DNA from: Labrenzia sp. OB1
Lineage (GTDB): Bacteria > Pseudomonadota > Alphaproteobacteria > Rhizobiales > Stappiaceae
Direction of reading: 5' to 3'
NCBI RefSeq assembly: GCF_001624695.1
Contig: NZ_JSEP01000013.1
Span: 62,001-126,000, forward strand
Length of the DNA: 64,000 bases
Of the stretch, positions 51,670 through 59,861 are shown one piece after another. A program made the translations under genes and the position numbers. Below the pieces are notes generated by a model, which did no database searches, was not told the DNA's origin, and saw only the letters and a program-made list of their open reading frames with translations. The stretch's first letter is position 1, and each line of letters opens with the position of its first letter.

Positions 51670-52716
51670 TCAGTTTGTTTCGATTTTGACGCCGGTGACT
51701 TCGCCGACCGTATCGCTCCAGCGCTTCGCCCAGTCGCCGCCCGCACGTTCCGCCCAGTCGGGGAGAACTTCGGTGATCAGGACTTCCCTGGCTTTCGCCA
51801 GATCCGCATCGCTGGCCTCGACAAGCACCAGATTCCTGGCTTCACCGTAGGGACATTCGCCGCTGCCGGTCAAACAGACGATGTCGTTCTCAAGGGCGTT
51901 CTGGGCGCTCTCCCACGCGGGAGCCTCGATGTACTCCTGTACGCCTTTTTCAAGTGTCGCCTTCTGGTCGTCGCTGAGCGTGTTCCACTTGTCCAGGTTG
52001 ATCGCGGTGACAACAGGATCCCAGCCGCCGAGCGGGATCGGCATCAGGTGTGTGGAGACTTCCCACCAGCCGGCATTGTAGCCCGAGCCGGCGCCGGTGA
52101 TGGCGCAATCGACAACGCCGCGTTGCAGGGCGCCGGGCACCTCACCGAAACCGACATTTACACCTTCCGCGCCGAGGGCTTCCAGGAACTTGGCGGTCAT
52201 GCGGCCCGAGGCGCGCACTTTCTTGCCCTTCAGGTCGTCCAGTGAGGTGATATCGGCGTTGCAGAAAACCACCTGCGGCGGATAGGGGGCAATTCCGAGG
52301 ACCTTGGCGTTGAAGACGTCCTTGTAGATGTCGTCGACCATCGGCCTTGCCGCATCGACGGCCTTTTTCGCCGTGGCGGCATCGGGTGCGATCAGCGGCA
52401 CGTCCAGAGCCTCGAGCGCAGTGCTGTCGGAAACGGCATAGTCGGCAACGGTCATGCCGACATCGAAGACGCCCTGCGACAGAAGGCGGAAGACGTCACC
52501 GCCACCGATGCCCATCTGGTCGTGGGTGGTGAGCGATGCGGTCAGGTCGCCCCCCGAGATTTCAGGGAGTTTTTCGCTCCAGAACGGGGCTTCATATTGC
52601 TTGTGCAGCGGCAGGCCGCTCCAACTGCCGACCACTGCGATTTCCTCGGCCTGGGCAACCGTTCCGGCGCATAGCGCAATCATGGAGACGGCGGAGAGAG
52701 TCAATAGGGTTTTCAT
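51670..52716 (-). CDS. TRAP transporter substrate-binding protein (DctP type)
   Basis: 348 residues with a signal peptide 1-23 (LLTLSAVSMIALCAGTVAQA). The mature part includes the conserved LKGKKVRASGRMTAKFLEALGAEGVNVGFGEVPGALQRGVVD, whose Arg in VRASGR is where DctP proteins usually bind a substrate carboxylate. An organic acid or amino-acid-like substrate is therefore inferred. Two cysteine pairs (FCNAD; CLTGSGEC) may form disulfides. Confidence 0.92.
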   Translation of the reverse strand: MKTLLTLSAVSMIALCAGTVAQAEEIAVVGSWSGLPLHKQYEAPFWSEKLPEISGGDLTASLTTHDQMGIGGGDVFRLLSQGVFDVGMTVADYAVSDSTALEALDVPLIAPDAATAKKAVDAARPMVDDIYKDVFNAKVLGIAPYPPQVVFCNADITSLDDLKGKKVRASGRMTAKFLEALGAEGVNVGFGEVPGALQRGVVDCAITGAGSGYNAGWWEVSTHLMPIPLGGWDPVVTAINLDKWNTLSDDQKATLEKGVQEYIEAPAWESAQNALENDIVCLTGSGECPYGEARNLVLVEASDADLAKAREVLITEVLPDWAERAGGDWAKRWSDTVGEVTGVKIETN

Positions 52717-52752
52717 ATTCCAGTTCCATCCTCTGTTTTCTTGGTATTTCGA

Positions 52753-53580
52753 TCAGTCGTCTTTGTAGGGGTAGATCGGGGTGGTCCGTTCATCGACGTC
52801 AGCGATGAGCATCGCGCCGGGGGCATGGGTGATCGACAGGGGCAACTTTGCCGTCATTATGGCGGCCTGCGGGGTCACGCCGCAGGCCCAGAACACGGGG
52901 ACTTCTCCCTTTTGGATTTCGACCGGCTGGCCCCAGTCCGGAGCATTCAGATCGGAGATTCCGATTGCGCGAGGAGCACCCATGTAAACCGGCGCTCCAT
53001 GGGCGAGCGGGTAGTTGCCGCAGATCTTCCGGATCTCCTCCAGCCGGTCTTCGGGCACCGGCCGCATGGAGACAACCATGCCGCCGCCGAACGGGCCGCT
53101 CGGCGCGGTTTCGAGTGTTGTCCGGTACATGGGGACTGTGACATTCTCATCGATATGACGCATGGCGATACCGGCGCGGCGCAGCGCATTCTCGAAGGTG
53201 AAGGAGCAGCCGATGGCGAAGGCGACAAGATCGTCCTGCCAAAGGTCCGATAGATCGGTGACCTGCTGTTCCAGTTTGCCGAAACGGTAGATGTTGTAGC
53301 GGGCAGCGTCGGTACGGATATCGACATCGGTGCCGAGGCGGGCGATTGACGTTTCGCCGGGGGCGGAAATGCCGGCAAGGGGGCAGGATTTGGGATTGTT
53401 GCGGCAGAAGGCGTGAAAATCGGCCGCGTAGTCTCCCGGCACGATCGCCAGATTGCATTGAAGCCTGCCCTTGGCAAGACCCGCCGTATGCCCGCTATAG
53501 CGGCCGAGCCGTATCGCCCGGCGTACATCCGCCGGGGGCATGTCGGCCATCTGGGAAAAATCTGCAGGCGCAGGCGTCAT
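52753..53580 (-). CDS. DUF1445 family, D-glutamate cyclase-like
   Basis: 275 residues. The family core is clear: GLAKGRLQCNLAIVPGDYAADFHAFC, then FAIGCSFTFENALRRAGI, then HIDENVTVPMYRT. Vertebrate DGLUCY and relatives convert D-glutamate to 5-oxo-D-proline, and other members are annotated as hydro-lyases. ATG 53580 has GAGGTGG 5 bases upstream. First gene of the TRAP operon and closest to the LysR-controlled palindrome. The function in this species is inferred only. Confidence 0.87.
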   Translation of the reverse strand: MTPAPADFSQMADMPPADVRRAIRLGRYSGHTAGLAKGRLQCNLAIVPGDYAADFHAFCRNNPKSCPLAGISAPGETSIARLGTDVDIRTDAARYNIYRFGKLEQQVTDLSDLWQDDLVAFAIGCSFTFENALRRAGIAMRHIDENVTVPMYRTTLETAPSGPFGGGMVVSMRPVPEDRLEEIRKICGNYPLAHGAPVYMGAPRAIGISDLNAPDWGQPVEIQKGEVPVFWACGVTPQAAIMTAKLPLSITHAPGAMLIADVDERTTPIYPYKDD

Positions 53581-53654
53581 GTCCACCTCGAAAGTAAGTG
53601 AAAAAATCCTGCTGCGGATCTAGTATCAAGTCAAATCGTGAATTTCTGTCCAAA

Positions 53655-53675
53655 GTGATCAGGTTTCCTGATCAC
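53655..53675. promoter_or_regulatory. Palindromic LysR-type operator
   Basis: Perfect 9-bp arms GTGATCAGG and CCTGATCAC with a TTT spacer, in the 114-base gap between the divergent LysR and DUF1445 genes. It is close to the LysR start, so it probably autoregulates LysR and activates the TRAP operon. It contains T-N11-A geometry. Confidence 0.7.
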
Positions 53676-53694
53676 CAAAAAGAGGTGCCTGTTC

Positions 53695-54573
53695 ATGACA
53701 CTTGAGCAGCTGAGAACGTTTCTGGTCGTCGCGCGCATGGGAGGCGTCAGGCGTGCAGCCGAGCAGATGAACATCTCTCAGCCTGCTGTTTCCACTCGGA
53801 TTTCAAGCCTTGAAGCCTATCTCGGTACCGAACTCTTCAGCCGAGGCTCGACTGGGGTTGTACTCACGCGCAAAGGCGTGTTGCTGCGCCAGCATGCCGA
53901 CCAGATGATGACGATCCTGGAACGGATCAAGGGGGATGTTATGTCGGAAGACAGTATCAGCTCTCTCCTGAGGCTGGGTGTCGCGGAGACTGTGGCACAG
54001 ACCTGGTTGCCGGATTTCCTGCGCGAATTGCATCGCAGTTTTCCCCGTCTCAAGATCGAGGTGTCGGTCGATATTTCCCTCAATCTGCGCGAGATGCTGC
54101 TGGACCGGTCTCTGGATCTGACGATCCTGATGGGGCCGATCTCCGAATACAGTGTCGACAATCTGGAACTGCCGTCTTTCGAGCTGGCATGGTACCGCCC
54201 GGTGGGTCTTCCCGACCCGGATCTCGGCGCCACTCCGGTAATCACCTATAACCGGAATTCGCGTCCCTGCCGGGAACTCATGCAGCAGCTTCAGGACCGC
54301 CATGGCATCGCCGCGCAGATCTTCCCGACCAACTCGCTGTCGACGGGGTTTGAAATGGTGGCGTCGGGCATCGGCGTCGGCATCCTGCCGCAGGAACTCG
54401 GGCGCCGCCTTGTGGAAGAGCAAAGGATCGCGACCTTTGATCCGGGCTGGCTGCCGACGCCGCTGCGATTCACGGCGACCTATATCGGTGAGCCACGCAA
54501 CGAGCTGATCACGCGCGCGGCCAAGGTCGCCCAGCAGATCGCGGTCGCGCATCACGATGCGGTTTATGCGTGA
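53695..54573 (+). CDS. LysR-family transcriptional regulator
   Basis: 292 residues. The winged helix is at the N-terminus (MTLEQLRTFLVVARMGGVRRAAEQMNISQPAVSTRISSLEAYLGTELFSR) and the type 2 periplasmic-binding-like effector domain covers about 90-290. AAGAGG lies upstream of the ATG. It is divergent from the DUF1445-TRAP-amidase operon across a perfect palindrome, so it is the obvious activator. The inducer is presumably the TRAP substrate. Confidence 0.93.
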   Translation: MTLEQLRTFLVVARMGGVRRAAEQMNISQPAVSTRISSLEAYLGTELFSRGSTGVVLTRKGVLLRQHADQMMTILERIKGDVMSEDSISSLLRLGVAETVAQTWLPDFLRELHRSFPRLKIEVSVDISLNLREMLLDRSLDLTILMGPISEYSVDNLELPSFELAWYRPVGLPDPDLGATPVITYNRNSRPCRELMQQLQDRHGIAAQIFPTNSLSTGFEMVASGIGVGILPQELGRRLVEEQRIATFDPGWLPTPLRFTATYIGEPRNELITRAAKVAQQIAVAHHDAVYA

Positions 54574-55016
54574 ACGGAGGGTCTGTACGTGGTGGGTTTC
54601 GATCGACCCGGCCGACAATCGCCTGCGCTTTGTTCTGCTGTCTGACGCGGAATACTGTCTCATCCAGGTTCGTTGTCACGGTGACGTGAAATAGACACCT
54701 CGAGAACCCGCTCAAGAAAGGAAGGCCCGGTTTTCCGGAAAGGCCCGGACGCGTTTCGGGAACCGGGGAATTGAAGATCTGAATTGTGCTCGCCCAGTCA
54801 ATCAGGTTTTGGGAATTGCCTGGCCGGCCGGATGATGACGTCTTGGCCATTGTCCTGTCGCAGGCGGATAACTCCACGCATGCCGGTCGTTGCGGGCAAG
54901 ACCTTCAGGTGGTCTGGGAACGCGAGTAAAGTTGTCGGGTGCCGGGTAAGGTACTTTAGTCAATTAGCTGATTTTCTTTGGAGAATTCAGAGTTTCGAAC
55001 GCGGTTTTTTCTAAAC
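54574..55016. other. Intergenic region between LysR and LacI genes
   Basis: About 440 bases with no convincing gene. A minus-strand frame at 54509-54877 overlaps the end of the LysR gene and has no recognisable domain. The right part (54950-55016) becomes AT-rich and should contain the promoter of the downstream LacI gene. Confidence 0.4.
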
Positions 55017-55032
55017 TGATTGACGTATGTCA
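55017..55032. promoter_or_regulatory. Operator upstream of second LacI gene
   Basis: TGATTGACGTATGTCA matches 13 of 16 positions of the perfect palindrome at 56223. It lies 36 bases upstream of the LacI-family start, so the regulator probably controls its own gene. Confidence 0.55.
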
Positions 55033-55067
55033 GTTGTCCGCGCAATTTTACCTCCTCTGGAGGTGCA

Positions 55068-56096
55068 ATGGTCAAACCCACCGTACACGATATCGCGCGC
55101 GAGGCCGGCGTCAGCCTGTCGACGGTCGACAGGGTGCTGAACGGCCGGACCGATGTGCGACCCAAAAATGCCGAGCGGGTCAGAGCCGCGGTCGAAAAAC
55201 TCGGCTATGTGCGGGACACTTATGCTGCCAATCTTGCCAAGCAGCGGCGGTACAGGTTCCTCTTCGTTCTGCCGGAGGGGCTGAACCATTTTGTCGAGAC
55301 GATTGCCTTGGCCGTTCACGAGGCCGCAAGCGTTCAGGTTTCCGACCGGGTGGATGTGGAGGTGATGTTCGTCAATGCCGCCGATCCGCATGCGGTCGTG
55401 GAGCACCTGAAGCGGCTGAACCTTGCTACCCTGGACGGGGTGGCAATCATGGTGCCGGAAACGCCGCAGGTGCGTGATGCCATTGCGCATATCAAGAGCG
55501 CCGGCGTTTACGTGGTCGCCTTCGTCTCTGACCTTCCAAACAGCAATTGTCACCACTTCGTCGGGATCGATAATTTTTCCGCCGGCAAGACGGCAGGGGC
55601 GCTGCTCGGAAGATTTCTGCGCAACGAGACCGGAAGCATACTTGTCGTCACCAATTCCATGGTGGCGCGCGACAGTATCGAGCGGCGTTTCGGGCTGGAT
55701 GAAATCCTCTCCCGCGATTTTCCGCGGCTCAAGGCGCTGCCGACCGTCGAATTTCATGACGATCCGCAGCGAATCCGCGCAACGCTGGACCATGCGGTTG
55801 CGGACCAGGCGGGCCTGAAGGCGATTTATTCCATGGGCTCTGGCAATGCGGCGATGCTGGAGGCGCTGAGGGAAAACGCGCAACTGAATCATCTCGTCGT
55901 GGTCGCACACGATCTGACCGCCGTTACGCGCCAGGCGCTGCTCAATGACGAGATCGATGCGGTGATCGCGCAGAATGTCGGGCATCTGGTGCGCAGCGCT
56001 CTCAGGGTCCTGCGGGCCAAGTGCGACAGAACCCTTATTTTTGAGGCTCAGGAGCAAATCCGCATCGAAATCATCGTCCGCGAGAACCTTTATTAA
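55068..56096 (+). CDS. LacI-family regulator of the polyol ABC operon
   Basis: 342 residues. The helix-turn-helix is TVHDIAREAGVSLSTVDRVLNGRTDV (residues 5-30), with STVDRVL in place of the usual STVSRVL, as in XylR/rbsR-like alphaproteobacterial members. The effector domain follows (YRFLFVLPEGLNHFVETIALAVHEA). ATG 55068 has GGAGG 5 bases upstream; the frame opens 16 codons earlier, inside the operator. It lies just upstream of the ABC operon in the same direction, and near-identical operators precede both units. Confidence 0.9.
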   Translation: MVKPTVHDIAREAGVSLSTVDRVLNGRTDVRPKNAERVRAAVEKLGYVRDTYAANLAKQRRYRFLFVLPEGLNHFVETIALAVHEAASVQVSDRVDVEVMFVNAADPHAVVEHLKRLNLATLDGVAIMVPETPQVRDAIAHIKSAGVYVVAFVSDLPNSNCHHFVGIDNFSAGKTAGALLGRFLRNETGSILVVTNSMVARDSIERRFGLDEILSRDFPRLKALPTVEFHDDPQRIRATLDHAVADQAGLKAIYSMGSGNAAMLEALRENAQLNHLVVVAHDLTAVTRQALLNDEIDAVIAQNVGHLVRSALRVLRAKCDRTLIFEAQEQIRIEIIVRENLY

Positions 56097-56191
56097 AGTT
56101 GTTCCGGACGTCTGCGGCATGCCGAATATTCATAAGAAACAGTAATTTACGCAGCTTGCGCCAGCTTTGAATCATTTCTTGCGGACTGAAA

Positions 56192-56238
56192 AGAAATACG
56201 TATGTCAGGAATATAATTGACGTGACATACGTATGTCA
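56192..56238. promoter_or_regulatory. Twin LacI-type operators flanking a -10 element
   Basis: Operator A at 56192-56207 (AGAAATACGTATGTCA) and operator B at 56223-56238 (TGACATACGTATGTCA, a perfect palindrome) differ at 2 of 16 bases. Their centres are 31 bases apart, close to three helical turns. A TATAAT at 56212-56217 lies between them, so the repressor would straddle the promoter of the ABC operon. Confidence 0.72.
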
Positions 56239-56317
56239 GTTAGTCTTCTTGAGCACTTGGAGGAGTGCTGCCGCCCGGTGGAAGCCGGTGCGCGACCAAT
56301 TCGGGAGGAAATCACCC

Positions 56318-57637
56318 ATGAAATATGCGAAACTTCTCGCTGCGACCGCTCTTGTAGCGTCAAGCGGACTGGCAGTGCCCAGGGCTCAGGCCGATGATCT
56401 GACCCTGTGCTGGGCGGCCTGGGATCCGGCCAATGCACTTGTCGAGCTGTCCAAGGAATTCGAAGCTGAATACGGGCATACGATGAACTTTGAGTTCGTG
56501 CCCTGGCCGAACTTCGCGGACCGCATGCTGAACGAGCTGAATTCCGGCGGAAAGCTCTGCGATCTGCTCATCGGCGACAGTCAGTGGATCGGCGGCGGTG
56601 CCGAGAATGGCCACTATGTGAAGCTGAACGACTTCTTCGACAAGGAAGGCATCAGCATGGACGATTTCGCTGCGGCGACCGTCTATGCCTATTCCACATG
56701 GCCGAAGGGGACGCCGAATTATTACGCCCTGCCGGCCATGGGCGATGCCAACGGCTGGTTCTACCGCAAGGACTGGTTCGAGAAGCCGGAAATTCAGGCT
56801 GCGTTCAAGGAAAAGCACGGCCGCGATCTGACTCCGCCGAAAACGCAGGCTGAGCTTCTGGAAGTCGCGCAATTCTTCCAGGAGCGTGAAATCGACGGCC
56901 AGAAACGCTATGGCGCGGCGATCTTCACCGAACGCGGTTCGGAAGGCATCACCATGGGCGCGACCAGCTCCATGTATCCGTTCGGTTTCAAATACGAGAT
57001 GACACCGGGCAAATACGACATGGAAGGCGCGGTGAATTCGCCCGAAGCCGTTGCAGGTCTCGAGTTCTACAAGGAGCTCTACAAGACAGCGACACCCCCG
57101 GGTTATACCGACAGCTACATGGAGCAGTCGCTTGACGCGTTCAAATCCGGACAGGTGGCCATGGCGATGAACTGGTTCGCCTTCTTCCCGGGTCTTTACG
57201 CGGATCCGGATGTCGGCGGCGAGAAGATCGGGTTCTTCGTCAATCCCGGCCAGAATGTCGAAGCCTCGACACTTGGCGGGCAGGGGATCTCCGTTATCTC
57301 CTATTCCGACAAGCGGGATGCGGCGCTTGAATATGTCAAATGGTTCGCCCAGCCTTCCGTCCAGAAGAAATGGTGGGACCTCGGCGGTTATTCCTGTCAT
57401 GTCAGCGTCCTGAACGACCCGGGTTTCGCGGACAGCGCCCCCTTCGCGTCGGACTTCCTGCTGGCCATGGATAATGTGAAGGACTTCTGGCAGGAGCCGG
57501 CCTATGCCGAACTGCTGCTGGCAATGCAAAAGCGCCTTCATGACTACGTCGTCGCGGATGTGGGAACCGCCAAGGAAGCGCTCGACAAACTGATCGAGGA
57601 CTGGAACGAAACCTTCGAGGACGAAGGCAAACTCTAG
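56318..57637 (+). CDS. ABC transporter substrate-binding protein (family 1, glycerol/polyol type)
   Basis: 439 residues. ATG 56318 has GGGAGG 9 bases upstream; the open frame begins earlier but crosses the operator. The signal peptide is about 1-25 (KLLAATALVASSGLAVPRAQA). The mature protein has the extracellular binding protein family 1 fold: LCWAAWDPANALVELSKEFE and a C-terminal DVGTAKEALDKLIEDWNETF. It resembles rhizobial glycerol-type binding proteins, so a small polyol or dihydroxyacetone is a likely ligand. Confidence 0.9.
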   Translation: MKYAKLLAATALVASSGLAVPRAQADDLTLCWAAWDPANALVELSKEFEAEYGHTMNFEFVPWPNFADRMLNELNSGGKLCDLLIGDSQWIGGGAENGHYVKLNDFFDKEGISMDDFAAATVYAYSTWPKGTPNYYALPAMGDANGWFYRKDWFEKPEIQAAFKEKHGRDLTPPKTQAELLEVAQFFQEREIDGQKRYGAAIFTERGSEGITMGATSSMYPFGFKYEMTPGKYDMEGAVNSPEAVAGLEFYKELYKTATPPGYTDSYMEQSLDAFKSGQVAMAMNWFAFFPGLYADPDVGGEKIGFFVNPGQNVEASTLGGQGISVISYSDKRDAALEYVKWFAQPSVQKKWWDLGGYSCHVSVLNDPGFADSAPFASDFLLAMDNVKDFWQEPAYAELLLAMQKRLHDYVVADVGTAKEALDKLIEDWNETFEDEGKL

Positions 57638-57663
57638 GGGCCTTTCCAGAAATCAATAAAGGA

Positions 57664-57734
57664 GGCGGCCCTCCCGCATGGCGGGCCGCCCCGACCTGAA
57701 AGCCCGTCCGGGCTGCCGGGTCAGGCTGACCCGG
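57664..57734 (+). terminator. Three tandem hairpins between binding-protein and permease genes
   Basis: Hairpin 1 at 57664-57690 has CCCGC/GCGGG around ATG, extended by GGCGG/CCGCC. Hairpin 2 at 57701-57714 has AGCCC/GGGCT. Hairpin 3 at 57716-57734 has CCGGGTCA/TGACCCGG around GGC. No U-tract follows. They probably stabilise the binding-protein mRNA and reduce permease expression. Confidence 0.65.
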
Positions 57735-57786
57735 ACTTACCGGTGGCCGGAATCTATCCGGGTCTGTTTCTCCAGAAGAGCATCAT

Positions 57787-58734
57787 ATGTCCGACACCCC
57801 AATCGACCGAGTGGCAAAAGCAACGCCGCCTTCCGTTGCCGGTAAAATCAGAGGGCTTTCCGATCGTACGATTGCCTGGCTTTTTGTCGCTCCGACCATT
57901 TTCCTGCTGCTCGCGGTAAACATCTTCCCGCTGATGTGGACGATCAACCTGAGCTTTACCAACTTTCGCGCCAACCGGCCGAACAGGGAGGTCGATTATG
58001 TTGGCCTGCGCAATTACGAGCGCATCCTGACCGACGGTGATATCTGGCTGACGATGCAGGCGACGGCACATTTCCTTTTCTGGACGATTGTCCTGCAGGT
58101 GCTGATCGGGTTTGCACTGGCCTGGCTGATCAACCGGAAATTCAAGGGCAATGACCTTTGGACAACACTGATCGTGCTGCCGATGATGCTGTCGCCGGCG
58201 GTGGTCGGGAATTTCTGGACGTTCCTCTATCAGCCGCAGATCGGCCTGTTCAACTACGGCATCTCGTTTTTGACCGAGGCCGACCCTTCGTCTTTTCAGA
58301 TGATCGGGGATGTCGCGCTGGCGCCCTGGTCCATCGTGATCGTGGACACCTGGATGTGGACGCCTTTCGTCATGCTCATCTGTCTGGCGGGGCTGCGATC
58401 GATACCTGACTATATCTATGAGGCGGCAGAAATCGACAGGGCCAGCAAATGGCGGCAGTTCTGGACGATCACCGTTCCGATGGTGCTGCCTTTTCTCATG
58501 CTGGCCGTCCTGTTCCGCGGCATCGAAAACTTCAAGATGTTCGATCTTGTCGTGCAACTGACCGGCGGGGGGCCGGGCTCGGTGACGGAACTCACCTCGA
58601 TTAATCTCAAGCGCGAAGCCTTCGAGAAGTGGCGCACGGGATATGCCTCCGCCTATGCGATCATCCTGTTCGTCACCGTCTTCGGTCTTGCCTCGATCTA
58701 TGTGAAGGCTCTCAACAAGGTGAAAGAAAGATGA
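57787..58734 (+). CDS. Polyol-type ABC transporter permease (MalF-like)
   Basis: 315 residues, about six membrane segments. The EAA loop is seen as YIYEAAEIDRASKWRQFWTITVPMVLPFL near residue 215. It starts after the hairpin block and ends with an ATGA overlap into the second permease gene. Together they form the heterodimeric channel of the importer. Confidence 0.92.
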   Translation: MSDTPIDRVAKATPPSVAGKIRGLSDRTIAWLFVAPTIFLLLAVNIFPLMWTINLSFTNFRANRPNREVDYVGLRNYERILTDGDIWLTMQATAHFLFWTIVLQVLIGFALAWLINRKFKGNDLWTTLIVLPMMLSPAVVGNFWTFLYQPQIGLFNYGISFLTEADPSSFQMIGDVALAPWSIVIVDTWMWTPFVMLICLAGLRSIPDYIYEAAEIDRASKWRQFWTITVPMVLPFLMLAVLFRGIENFKMFDLVVQLTGGGPGSVTELTSINLKREAFEKWRTGYASAYAIILFVTVFGLASIYVKALNKVKER

Positions 58735-59672
58735 GCAGCTATTCGATCACCGAACCGTCTTCGCGGCAGAAGTGGGCGGCCGGCACACTGGTCATAGTCT
58801 ATGCGGTCATCACGCTGCTGCCGCTGGTCTGGATCCTGACAACCGGGTTCAAGTCACCCGTCGATGCCATCGCCTATCCGCCGAAGGTGCTTTTCGAACC
58901 GTCTCTGGAAGGTTACGTCAATCTCTTCACCACGCGCACGCGGGTCACACCGGAACAGCTGGAATCCCTGCCGCCGCCCGCCTCGTGGTATGAGCAGATC
59001 GTGCGCAACCGCGATATGGTGATCGCCGGTCCGTCCCGCTACGGCGAGCGGTTCCTCAACTCCGTCATCATTGGTTTCGGGTCGACATTCCTGTCGGTCT
59101 TCCTCGGGACACTCGCGGCCTATGCCTTTTCCAGGTTCAAGGTGCCGATGAAGGACGATCTGCTGTTCTTCATTCTGTCGACACGGATGATGCCTCCGAT
59201 CGCGGTCGCAATTCCGATCTTCCTGATGTTCAGAACCCTCGGGCTGTCGGACACCCATCTGGGCATGATCCTGCTGTATACGGCGGTGAATATCTCGCTG
59301 GCCGTCTGGCTGCTGAAGGGGTTCATCGACGAGATCCCGCGTGAATACGAGGAAGCAGCGCTGATCGACGGCTATACGCGGTTTCAGGCCTTCTACAAGG
59401 TTGTCCTGCCGCAGGCGGCCACGGGGATCGCCTCCACCGCGATCTTCTGCCTGATTTTCTCGTGGAACGAATATGCCTTCGCGGTGCTGCTGACCTCCGG
59501 CACGGCCCAGACAGCGCCCCCCTTTATTCCGACCATCATCGGCGTCGGTGGCCAGGACTGGCCGGCTGTGGCTGCAGGCGCGACGCTGTTCCTGGTGCCG
59601 GTCATGGTGTTCACAATCCTGCTGCGCAAACATCTCCTGCGCGGAATTACCTTTGGAGCGGTACGCAAATGA
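58731..59672 (+). CDS. Polyol-type ABC transporter permease (MalG-like)
   Basis: 313 residues, six membrane segments. The EAA loop is IPREYEEAALIDGYTRFQAFYKVVLPQAATG, followed by the usual IFCLIFSWNEYAFAVLLTS. A loop after the first membrane segment (residues 45-95, rich in Tyr and Pro) is longer than in MalG and may touch the binding protein. The start at 58731 overlaps the previous stop as ATGA. Confidence 0.92.
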   Translation: MSSYSITEPSSRQKWAAGTLVIVYAVITLLPLVWILTTGFKSPVDAIAYPPKVLFEPSLEGYVNLFTTRTRVTPEQLESLPPPASWYEQIVRNRDMVIAGPSRYGERFLNSVIIGFGSTFLSVFLGTLAAYAFSRFKVPMKDDLLFFILSTRMMPPIAVAIPIFLMFRTLGLSDTHLGMILLYTAVNISLAVWLLKGFIDEIPREYEEAALIDGYTRFQAFYKVVLPQAATGIASTAIFCLIFSWNEYAFAVLLTSGTAQTAPPFIPTIIGVGGQDWPAVAAGATLFLVPVMVFTILLRKHLLRGITFGAVRK

Positions 59673-59857
59673 GCGCGTTTTTCAGCGGTCTGGTCCGCTT
59701 CCGCCGAGGGGCCTGGGAATTGCTCGCATCCTTGCTGATCGCCGTTGGCGTGATCATGCTGATGCAGCCTCTGGTCCTGTGGGCTTACACCTACTCCTTC
59801 ATTGTCACGCTGACCGGAACGGTGATGTTCATCGTCGTCAGCCATTTTCCGGAATAA
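59669..59857 (+). CDS. Small membrane protein of the polyol ABC operon, 62 aa
   Basis: Starts in an ATGA overlap with the MalG-like gene and ends 4 bases before the first ATPase gene, so it is firmly in the operon. Two hydrophobic segments, WELLASLLIAVGVIMLMQPLVLWAY and FIVTLTGTVMFIVVSHF, make it a two-span membrane protein. Rhizobial glycerol importers (glpSTPQUV) also carry a small extra gene, glpU, so a similar accessory role is inferred. No enzymatic motif. Confidence 0.75.
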   Translation: MSAFFSGLVRFRRGAWELLASLLIAVGVIMLMQPLVLWAYTYSFIVTLTGTVMFIVVSHFPE

Positions 59858-59861
59858 CGCC

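Noticed and set aside
54509-54877. Minus-strand frame opposite the end of the LysR gene
   Set aside because: Overlaps a well-supported gene on the other strand and has no domain or ribosome site.
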